Positions 1-6,632 of a stretch of 64,000 nucleotides of DNA are shown one piece after another (position 1 is the stretch's first letter; each line of letters begins with the position of its first letter). The notes below the pieces were generated by a model. That model had not been told where the DNA came from and made no database searches. It was given only the letters and a program-made list of their open reading frames with translations. The stretch lies in contig NZ_RWIT01000001.1 in assembly GCF_003944715.1 (NCBI RefSeq), positions 186,001 through 250,000 of the forward strand, in the 5' to 3' direction. The stretch comes from Hymenobacter rigui (GTDB taxonomy: Bacteria > Bacteroidota > Bacteroidia > Cytophagales > Hymenobacteraceae). Both the position numbers and the translations under genes were made by a program.

Positions 1-216
1 CTCCTCGAAACGGGCCTGCGCCAGCTGCTTGAGCTGATTGAGCTCCTGCCCTACGGCGCGACGCTCTTCCTGCGGTACCGTTTTGAGCTGGTCGAAGAGG
101 TCGGCCAGTTGGCCTTTGCGGCCGGTGTAGGCAATACGAAACTGGTCGAGCTGTTCGGCCGTGGTGAGGTCGTAGGCGGCAATTTCTGCCCGCACGCGGG
201 CAATAGTATCCTGCAT
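1..216 (-). CDS. pheS: Phenylalanyl-tRNA synthetase alpha subunit, N-terminal part (window edge)
   Basis: Only the first 72 codons are inside the window; the gene runs off the left edge. The translation opens MQDTIARVRAEIAAYDL and continues with LDQFRIAYTGRKGQL and a helical stretch containing VPQEERRAVGQELNQLK. This is the N-terminal coiled-coil tRNA-binding arm of bacterial PheS, where the family has a 'L..R..ylGkkG.l..l' pattern. PheS pairs with PheT to charge tRNA-Phe in the cytoplasm. The ATG lies only 6 nt after a TACCTTTG box, so the mRNA may be nearly leaderless. The catalytic domain is not visible, so the assignment rests on the arm alone. Confidence 0.85.
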   Translation of the reverse strand, partial: MQDTIARVRAEIAAYDLTTAEQLDQFRIAYTGRKGQLADLFDQLKTVPQEERRAVGQELNQLKQLAQARFEE

Positions 217-222
217 CATACC

Positions 223-230
223 ACAAAGGT
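223..230 (-). promoter_or_regulatory. -7 promoter box (TACCTTTG) of pheS
   Basis: The minus strand reads TACCTTTG, an exact match to the Bacteroidota TAnnTTTG element, 6 nt before the pheS start codon. Transcription would start at or next to the ATG. Confidence 0.6.
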
Positions 231-482
231 AGGCCGATTACGGATTGTTGATAAATGATTACGCACGGCAGAGTATTTCGGGAGTGAAAAACACGGTTTC
301 CGGCAGTTGTTGAGTGGTTTATATCCGCGGCAACGGGCCGTTAAGAAAATTGGTACGGTTGCTGCAATGGACGAGAACAGAAGCGGCATACAGCACTGTA
401 CGTGGGGCGCCACCCGTCAGTAATTCCCGGCAATCAGCCGGGTCGCCGCGGGCTCAGTATCCACTTTTCGACCTGCCTTCCG

Positions 483-1037
483 ATGAAACGGTTTCTCTTC
501 GCCGCAGCTGTTGCTGCCGCCTTCTTCAGTGCGCCCCAGGCTCAGGCCCAGACGATCAAAAAAGCCGCCCCTAAAAAAGCGGTAAACACCAGTGTAGCCC
601 CTGCCAGCCGGCCTGCCGATGCTGACTGGGGTTGGGGTGATAATGCGCCCGCCGAGCCGGTTTCGGGCTGGGATGTACCCGGTGCCGAAACGCCGGTGGC
701 TACTACCGCTGATACTGCTGTTGACCCCATGATGCAGTCCTCGGGGGTGCTGGTAGCGCCGGGCATGAGTTCCTCGCCCTACCGGGGCACCAGCACCGAC
801 TACAATGGCCGACCCGTGGCAAAAGCAAAATCCAAACGTCCGCGCTCCGTGGAAGTAGCCCAGGATGACCCCATGATGCAGTCGTCGGGCGTAATGCTGG
901 CCCCCGGCATGAACACCGCACCTTACCGTACTGTGAGCACTGACTACAATGGCCGCCCGCTACGCAAACCAGCGGCCACTGCTACTGTAGCCGCCCAATC
1001 AGCGTCAGACAACACCACCGTAGCGTCTGGTTGGTAA
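483..1037 (+). CDS. Secreted TDYxGRP-motif protein, two repeats
   Basis: This is a 184-residue exported protein of unknown function. It has a signal peptide at residues 1-23 (MKRFLFAAAVAAAFF, then AQAQ). Two nearly identical 32-residue repeats span residues 81-112 and 129-160. Each begins DPMMQSSGV, continues with APGM and PYR, and ends STDYNGRP. A Trp/Gly-rich segment (DWGWGD, SGW) precedes the repeats and the protein ends in ASGW. The ATG at 483 is preferred over upstream starts because the signal peptide begins there. The next two genes on the same strand carry single copies of the APG...TDYxGRP motif, so the three look like products of local duplication. I recognise no named family. Confidence 0.75.
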   Translation: MKRFLFAAAVAAAFFSAPQAQAQTIKKAAPKKAVNTSVAPASRPADADWGWGDNAPAEPVSGWDVPGAETPVATTADTAVDPMMQSSGVLVAPGMSSSPYRGTSTDYNGRPVAKAKSKRPRSVEVAQDDPMMQSSGVMLAPGMNTAPYRTVSTDYNGRPLRKPAATATVAAQSASDNTTVASGW

Positions 1038-1062
1038 GCGGCGTCAGTTGAAGAAATAAAAT

Positions 1063-1097
1063 AACTGCCCGTCCGGTACAGCCGTGGCCGGGCAGTT
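1063..1097 (+). terminator. Hairpin after the first TDYxGRP gene
   Basis: AACTGCCCG (1063-1071) pairs with CGGGCAGTT (1089-1097). The hairpin starts 25 nt after the stop codon. There is no strong T-run, so termination is possible but not certain. Confidence 0.5.
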
Positions 1098-1151
1098 GTC
1101 GTATGTAGCAGAAGCAAGGTCGTATGGTTGAACCACTTAGCGCATCTGCTC

Positions 1152-1499
1152 ATGAAAACCCGTTTATTTATACTGGTGTTGCCCGCGCTGCTCTGGCTTG
1201 GTGCTGCGGATGCGGCCCGGCAAACCAAACCTGCGGCTCGCACCAAGGCTGCCTACCATAGTACCAGCAACCCGCGCACAAAGGCTCGTGCCGGAGCCTA
1301 TGCGCGCCACGACCGGAGCAACCGCCGCGACGAGGAAAACCTGAGGCTGGCACCCGGTCTGCGGCTCAATATGCCCAGTCCTCCCACCACCGATTATATG
1401 GGCCGGCCGCTGAAGAAAAAACCTGCCAAAACTACCAGCGCCACTACCATGTCGGCGAGTGATGCGGCAAGTGCCGGTAAAACGGCGCGTCGGCCGTAA
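1152..1499 (+). CDS. Secreted TDYxGRP-motif protein, single motif, basic
   Basis: This is a 115-residue exported protein of unknown function. The signal peptide is MKTRLFILVLPALLWLGAAD followed by A. The mature part is rich in Lys, Arg, Ala and Thr and should be strongly basic. Residues 66-87 carry the motif LAPGL...PSPPTTDYMGRPLKK, which matches the repeat of the preceding gene and the motif of the following gene. The start at 1152 is chosen over an ATG 24 nt upstream because the upstream extension (NHLAHLL) would disturb the signal peptide. A hairpin separates it from the gene before, so it may have its own promoter. Confidence 0.7.
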   Translation: MKTRLFILVLPALLWLGAADAARQTKPAARTKAAYHSTSNPRTKARAGAYARHDRSNRRDEENLRLAPGLRLNMPSPPTTDYMGRPLKKKPAKTTSATTMSASDAASAGKTARRP

Positions 1500-1660
1500 A
1501 AATGCAATAAAAAAGCCGGTGCCGACGTTACGCATTCTGGGCCTGTAACTAGCAGATTATGTTTGGGTTGCCTGATTCGACGGCGCAGGGGGAACTTACT
1601 GACTGTGGCTGCGTTTGGGCAAAAAGTATTGCGGGGGTTTTAGGCCCGCGCGGGGTGCCG

Positions 1661-1668
1661 TACCTTTG
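1661..1668 (+). promoter_or_regulatory. -7 promoter box (TACCTTTG)
   Basis: Exact TAnnTTTG match 30 nt upstream of the ATG of the third TDYxGRP gene. I see no clear -33 TTG at the usual spacing. Confidence 0.6.
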
Positions 1669-1698
1669 CGGTAAGAAGCTGCTTATTATTCTGTTCCA

Positions 1699-2370
1699 AT
1701 GACTCGACAAATCCTCCCGCTGCTGCTCCTGGGTGGCGTACTGATAGCTGCTCCTGCGGCAGCACAGAAGAAAAAGGCCGATGATGGCTGGGGCTCATCG
1801 GACGGCTGGGGTGCCCCGGCTGCCAAGCCTGCAGCCAAAAAGGCCACTACCACTGCTACCAAAGCTGCAGCCCCCAAAACGGCCGTAGCTCCCACTACTG
1901 CGCCAACTGCTCCTGCCGCAGCCCCTGCCGCCGCTCCCGCTGGTGGTGAGTGGGGTGCCAGTGGCGCTGCCGCCGGCGGTGGTGCCGCCGCTGCATCTGC
2001 GCCAGTTGCGCAGGAACAGCCCATCGGAGCCAGTCTGGCTCCTGGTTTCACGGCCGCGCCTTCGCGCCGGGTAACCACTGACTACCGTGGCCGCCCGTTG
2101 GCACCGTACATCCGGCGCTCGGTGCGAGCTTCCGACCCAGTGCCGCCAACTCCGGCACCTGCTCCCATTGTGGCACCTGAGCCCGAGCCCGCCCCGGTGG
2201 CCGCTGAGCCGGTAGCCGCTCCGAAAGCCTCCGGTGCCGCCGGTGCTTCGGCTGGCACGAAGGCTGGCGGGGCTACGGCTACCAAAAAAGCAACGGCTGC
2301 TCCGGTAAAGAAAGCCGCGCCTAAGAAAACAGCCGATGATGGCTGGGGCAGCGGCGGCAGCGGCTGGTAA
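1699..2370 (+). CDS. Secreted Ala/Pro/Lys-rich TDYxGRP-motif protein
   Basis: This is a 223-residue exported protein of unknown function, with a signal peptide at about residues 1-22 ending APAAAQ. Two Trp-Gly motifs follow (DDGWGSSDGWGAP), then a long low-complexity Ala/Pro/Lys/Thr linker. Residues 110-134 hold the shared motif GASLAPGF...RRVTTDYRGRPL. After a second Pro/Ala-rich linker the protein ends in KKTADDGWGSGGSGW, close to the N-terminal motif. The first gene of the cluster also ends in a Gly-Trp. The composition suggests a disordered, positively charged envelope protein carrying short conserved modules at fixed places. A strong intrinsic terminator follows the gene. Confidence 0.75.
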   Translation: MTRQILPLLLLGGVLIAAPAAAQKKKADDGWGSSDGWGAPAAKPAAKKATTTATKAAAPKTAVAPTTAPTAPAAAPAAAPAGGEWGASGAAAGGGAAAASAPVAQEQPIGASLAPGFTAAPSRRVTTDYRGRPLAPYIRRSVRASDPVPPTPAPAPIVAPEPEPAPVAAEPVAAPKASGAAGASAGTKAGGATATKKATAAPVKKAAPKKTADDGWGSGGSGW

Positions 2371-2405
2371 GTTTTCCTCCGCGCTTCTTGACGCTTAGTT
2401 ATAAG

Positions 2406-2436
2406 AAAGCCCGTCCGGTATTCCGGACGGGCTTTT
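2406..2436 (+). terminator. Intrinsic terminator, probably bidirectional
   Basis: AAAGCCCGTCCGG (2406-2418) and CCGGACGGGCTTTT (2423-2436) form a 13-bp stem with a 4-nt loop and a T-run. It lies between convergent genes and could serve both. Confidence 0.85.
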
Positions 2437-2459
2437 CTGTGTTTTATGTGGTCTTGCTG

Positions 2460-3734
2460 TTACGCTGGTTCCACTTCGGCGACTACAGATTCCGTTACGG
2501 GTTCCGCCCGATAATACAGGGTGCTGCAGTTGGTTGGGCGCAGAATATCCTGAGCTGCGGCCAGCACCTGCGCGGGCGTTACGGCCTGCACCTTAGCACT
2601 TTCCTGATTCACCAGGTTGGCGTCGCCGAGGAGTTTGCTGAAGGCCAGGTTCATGGCCCGGTTCAGCAGTTCAATCTCGCTGAACACGATGCTGACTTCA
2701 GCCTGATTCTTCACTTTCTCCAGTTCCTCCGCCGGAATTTCGGTGGTGCTGATGTCGGCCAATACGGCCTCAACGGCGGCATCGGCCTCTTCCAGCGTTA
2801 CGCCCGCGTTCAGCTTGCCGCTGACCACCAGCAGACCCGGCTCGAACGACCCCATCACGGAAGCCGACAGCGAGTTGAACAACGGCCGCTCCTTCACCAA
2901 CTGCTGGTAGAGGCGGCTCGATTTGCCCCGGCCTAGCACGTCCGACAGCAAATCGGCGGCATGGTAGGCGGCTTCGCCCCGGCCGGGCATGTGGTACACT
3001 TTGTAGAGGGCCGACATGGGTACGTCGGCTGTTACTTCGAGGCGGCGGGCTTCCTGCTGGCGGGGCTCCGGCGTGAGGTTCCGCTCGTAGCGGGTGCCAC
3101 CGGGAATGGGGCCGAACCACTTCTCGGCCAGCCGTTGGGCTTCAGCTACGGTCACGTCGCCGGCCACTACCAGAATGGCGTTGGCGGGCGAGTAGTGCTT
3201 GCTGAAAAAGTCGCGCACCTGCTGCATAGTGGCGTCTTCAATATGCGCTACCTCCTTGCCGATGGTGGCCCACTGGTAGGGGTGGTGCTGGTAGGCCAAA
3301 GGGCGCAGCTTCAGCCACACGTCGCCGTAGGGCTGGTTCAGGTAGTTCTGCTTGAACTCCTCTACCACCACCTTGCGCTGCACTTCCAGCCCGTTCTCGG
3401 AGAAGGCCAGGTTCAGCATCCGATCCGATTCCAGCCAGAAACCCGTTTCCAGGTTGGCCGCCGGTAGGGTGAGGTAATAATTGGTGATGTCGGGGGAGGT
3501 GAAGGCATTGTTCTCGCCGCCCACCAGCTGCAGCGGCTCGTCGTAGCTCGGGATGTTCACGGAGCCCGAAAACATCAGGTGCTCGAACAGGTGGGCAAAG
3601 CCGGTGTGGGCCGGGTCTTCGTCGCGCGAGCCTACGTTATAAAGCACATTGAGCACCGCCATGGGCGTGCTGTGGTCTTCGTGCACAATGCAGCGCAGGC
3701 CATTGGCAAGTGTGAATTCTTCGAAGTGAATCAT
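2460..3734 (-). CDS. M16 family zinc metallopeptidase (insulinase/processing-peptidase type)
   Basis: This 424-residue protein carries the inverted zinc motif HLFEH at residues 48-52 and a downstream glutamate segment (VVVEEFKQ), the M16 signature of HxxEH plus a distal Glu. The early GLRCIVHEDHSTP and NVGSRDED segments are also typical of the family. M16 enzymes degrade peptides or process proteins with two halves forming a clamshell. At this length it holds one N-terminal catalytic unit and one C-terminal inactive unit, as in PqqL-type single-chain forms. I choose the start at 3734 because family similarity begins at MIHFEEF. No signal peptide is visible. It lies 106 nt downstream of the SusC-like gene on the same strand, and co-transcription is possible. 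Confidence 0.9.
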   Translation of the reverse strand: MIHFEEFTLANGLRCIVHEDHSTPMAVLNVLYNVGSRDEDPAHTGFAHLFEHLMFSGSVNIPSYDEPLQLVGGENNAFTSPDITNYYLTLPAANLETGFWLESDRMLNLAFSENGLEVQRKVVVEEFKQNYLNQPYGDVWLKLRPLAYQHHPYQWATIGKEVAHIEDATMQQVRDFFSKHYSPANAILVVAGDVTVAEAQRLAEKWFGPIPGGTRYERNLTPEPRQQEARRLEVTADVPMSALYKVYHMPGRGEAAYHAADLLSDVLGRGKSSRLYQQLVKERPLFNSLSASVMGSFEPGLLVVSGKLNAGVTLEEADAAVEAVLADISTTEIPAEELEKVKNQAEVSIVFSEIELLNRAMNLAFSKLLGDANLVNQESAKVQAVTPAQVLAAAQDILRPTNCSTLYYRAEPVTESVVAEVEPA

Positions 3735-3840
3735 GCGGGGAAAATCGGGAAGGGAACGGCCGAACGGGTCGGCAAAGTACACAACCGGCCGCCTAAAACA
3801 GAAGTTTCCGGCCACCGGCAGCCGCTATACGCAGGCCCGG

Positions 3841-6492
3841 CTACAAGGTGGCCCGCACGCCCACCAGAAACGTGCGCGCCACCGGATACGCCCCAGCATC
3901 CAAGCCGGCCTGTTGGTTGTCGGAGCCGGCGGAGCTGACGTTGGGGTCGTAGCCCCAGTACTTGGAGAGCACCAGCAGGTTCAGGCCGCTGGTCCAGAGT
4001 TGCACGTTGCGAGCTTCCTTCTCCCATACCCGGTAGCTGACGGTGAGGGCCGATAGCCGCACGTGGTTGCCCGACTGCAGCGTATAGCTGCTGAATACCG
4101 GCAGATTGGTACCGGCCACCGGCACCTCGGTTGCGGTATTGGCGGGCGTCCAGCGGCTGAGTACCCGGCTGGACGAGTTGGTGAAGCCACCGGTGGCATC
4201 CAGCGCCTGCAAAGACGTGTTGTACACCTGGTACCCGAACATGCCATCGGCCTGCAGCTGGGCCTCAAACCGGCCCAGCGTGAGTTGCTGACTGAAGCTT
4301 AGTAGCTGCCGGGGCAGGCCGCTACCCAACGGCTGCTGATCCAGGAAATTAAACTGGCCGTCTCCATTTACATCCTGATAGCGCAGGTTGCCGGTGGCGT
4401 CGAGGCCCTGATTCCGAAGCCCGTAAAAGGTGCCTATCGGCTGTCCGTCGAGGGTGCGGTGGTAGGGAGAGGAGTAGAAGATGGTTGTATTCGACTCGTA
4501 CCGGTTGCGGTTGAGTGCGGCGGCCAGCTGGCTGCTGCCTTGCAGCTTACCGGCCTGCCAGCTGCTCCGGGCGGTAAGCTCCAGGCCCCGGTTGCGCAGG
4601 TAAGTATCCTGGGTGGTGCCTGCGGCGGGCAGGGTGCTGCTGGGCACGTAAAAGGTGCTGGTGGTGCGGCGGGCATAGGCCTGCGCCGTGAGGGTAAGAT
4701 GATTGTTGAACAAATCCGCCTCTACCCCCGCATCCAACTGCTGCGTCAGCTCGGGCAGAAATATGGGTAGCGTCTGGCCCACTCCCGCCCCAGTCGGGAC
4801 GGGCAGTTGCAGGAAATTACGCCCCTGGTTGCCCGCTCCTGAGGTGCGGCCCCAGCCTACCCACGCATCCAGCCGGGCCGGAGCCGTGTTCCAGAAGTTT
4901 TCTTTGGCGGCATGCCACAGCACCTGGGCGCCGGGCAGCCAGCTCCATCGGTCCTGTGAGGTAAAGGTGCTCGACCCGTCGCGGCGCAGGGAGCCGCGCA
5001 CCTGATACCGCTCATCAAACGTGTAGCCCGCCGTGAGCTGGTAGAAGTTCAGTTGGTATTGCTCCCGGCTGCCGTTGCCCCCCATGCCCCCCGCGCCTGG
5101 TGTGTAGGTAGCTTGCTCGGCGGTGGTGTTGCGGTCCTGGCGCTGGGCTTCCAGCGAGGCCGTGACGGCGTGCCGCTCGCCCCCGAAGCTGTGAGCGTAG
5201 CGCAGGGCCGGGTTCAGAAACAACTGACGATAGGTGAGCGTAAGGTTGCCGTTTTCGCCGGCCGGCATGGTGGCGAAAGCCGGCTGGTAGGAGCGGCTGC
5301 GCAGGGTAGCCTGTTCCAGACTGCCGCGTACATCCAGCGTCAGCCCAGGCGTCAATTCGTAGCGCACGCCCAGCTGAGCCAGTAGCCGCTGCTGCGCCGG
5401 GGCCTGGTAACTCTGCCGGGCCAGGTCGAGGGGGTTCACGTAGTAGCCGGGCCGGGGATTATCCGTCGTGGACTGCGTGGGCGGCGTGAGTAAGGCGTTT
5501 GGCAGCGCGTAATAGGCCGGAATCCGTTGCTCCGTTTGGGCGAAGCTGCCGGTGGCCTCCAGGTGCAGATGCTGGCTGAGTTGCTGGTTGAGGGCGGCGC
5601 GGGCGGCGTAGCGGCGCAGCCGTGAGGTCAGCACCACGCCCTGCTGGTTCAGGTAGTCGGCGGCCGCGTAGTAGCGGGTGGTGGCCGTGCCGCCTGAGAG
5701 GCCCAGGTGGTGTTCCTGCACGGCGGCCGTGCGCAGCAGCTCATCCTGCCAGTCGGTGCCTTTGCCGAAAGCAGCCAGCTGAGCTGGCGTGTAAGGGACC
5801 GGCTGGTTCCGGCGCTCCGCCACCTCGTTGCGCAAAGCGCCATACTCCTGCGCGTCCAGCAGCTCGTAGCGGTTCCGGGCCTGCTGCACTCCGCCGTAGC
5901 CGGTGTAGCGCAGGCGCGGCTTGCCGGTGTTGCCCCGCTTAGTGGTGATGCGGATGACCCCATTAAGGCCCTGGGAGCCGTACAGGGCGGTTTCGTAGGC
6001 CCCTTTCAGCACCTCTACGCTGGTAATATCCTCACTGGGGATGCTCATCAGTGGGTTGTTGTCCAGCTCCTGCACCTCAGCCGGTACCAGTGCGCCCAGC
6101 ATATTGGTGGTGTTTACCCGGAACGTATTCTGAAACACCGGCACTCCATCCACCACGTACAGTGGCTGCGCGTTGCTGGCCAAACTGGCCGCCCCCCGGA
6201 TCCGCACCGCCACCTGTGCCCCCGGGGCCCCCGAATACGGCGTGGCCTGCACCCCGGCTACCTGGCGGAGCTGCTCTTGGAGGGGGAGTAAGGGCGTGAA
6301 ATAGTAAGGTTTAATAGGAACACCAGCAATTGAGCAGCTTAATATTCCTGACAGTATTGGGTAATTAATAGATGGCAGACTGTCCGGTTGTACCGCCACT
6401 CCCACCCGGTGCAGGATTAGGGTATCGGGCTGTTGGGCCAAGGCGGGGATAGATAGCGGCAGCAACAGGCCGAGGGAGTAGAGTCGAATCAT
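3841..6492 (-). CDS. SusC-like TonB-linked outer membrane receptor
   Basis: This is an 883-residue outer membrane protein with a signal peptide (MIRLYSLGLLLPLSIPALAQ). The plug domain follows, showing VRIRGAASLAS, PLYVVDGVPV, EDITSVEVLKGAYETALYG and NGVIRITTKRG, the hallmarks of SusC/RagA receptors. A long beta-barrel region with alternating aromatic and polar residues ends in VGVRATL. Such receptors import ligands across the outer membrane using TonB energy. Two things are unusual. The usual N-terminal carboxypeptidase regulatory-like domain is not apparent, and no SusD lipoprotein gene follows. The substrate cannot be inferred. The start is set by the signal peptide and a TATCTTCG box 31 nt upstream. 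Confidence 0.9.
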   Translation of the reverse strand: MIRLYSLGLLLPLSIPALAQQPDTLILHRVGVAVQPDSLPSINYPILSGILSCSIAGVPIKPYYFTPLLPLQEQLRQVAGVQATPYSGAPGAQVAVRIRGAASLASNAQPLYVVDGVPVFQNTFRVNTTNMLGALVPAEVQELDNNPLMSIPSEDITSVEVLKGAYETALYGSQGLNGVIRITTKRGNTGKPRLRYTGYGGVQQARNRYELLDAQEYGALRNEVAERRNQPVPYTPAQLAAFGKGTDWQDELLRTAAVQEHHLGLSGGTATTRYYAAADYLNQQGVVLTSRLRRYAARAALNQQLSQHLHLEATGSFAQTEQRIPAYYALPNALLTPPTQSTTDNPRPGYYVNPLDLARQSYQAPAQQRLLAQLGVRYELTPGLTLDVRGSLEQATLRSRSYQPAFATMPAGENGNLTLTYRQLFLNPALRYAHSFGGERHAVTASLEAQRQDRNTTAEQATYTPGAGGMGGNGSREQYQLNFYQLTAGYTFDERYQVRGSLRRDGSSTFTSQDRWSWLPGAQVLWHAAKENFWNTAPARLDAWVGWGRTSGAGNQGRNFLQLPVPTGAGVGQTLPIFLPELTQQLDAGVEADLFNNHLTLTAQAYARRTTSTFYVPSSTLPAAGTTQDTYLRNRGLELTARSSWQAGKLQGSSQLAAALNRNRYESNTTIFYSSPYHRTLDGQPIGTFYGLRNQGLDATGNLRYQDVNGDGQFNFLDQQPLGSGLPRQLLSFSQQLTLGRFEAQLQADGMFGYQVYNTSLQALDATGGFTNSSSRVLSRWTPANTATEVPVAGTNLPVFSSYTLQSGNHVRLSALTVSYRVWEKEARNVQLWTSGLNLLVLSKYWGYDPNVSSAGSDNQQAGLDAGAYPVARTFLVGVRATL

Positions 6493-6523
6493 GCGGATTA
6501 GGATAGGGGAGGGAATCGGGCCC

Positions 6524-6531
6524 CGAAGATA
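6524..6531 (-). promoter_or_regulatory. -7-like box (TATCTTCG) of the SusC-like gene
   Basis: The minus strand reads TATCTTCG, one base from TAnnTTTG, 31 nt before the ATG. The same T-to-C variant appears upstream of other genes in this window. Confidence 0.45.
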
Positions 6532-6594
6532 GATGCCGCGTGCCTGCCGATTCCACAAACCGGCGGCTATAATTTCCCATCCGGCCCAAACCCG

Positions 6595-6602
6595 TACTTT
6601 TG
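6595..6602 (+). promoter_or_regulatory. -7 promoter box (TACTTTTG) of the E1 gene
   Basis: Exact TAnnTTTG match, 30 nt before the ATG of the fused E1 gene. It makes the ATG at 6633 the likely start and excludes the in-frame TTG at 6600, which overlaps the box. Confidence 0.6.
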
Positions 6603-6632
6603 GCCCCACCCACCAAACTCAGCCACTTCCCG

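Noticed and set aside
2388..2936. Plus-strand frame of 182 codons opposite the end of the M16 peptidase gene
   Set aside because: It starts inside the terminator and mirrors the M16 codons. No signal or domain supports it.
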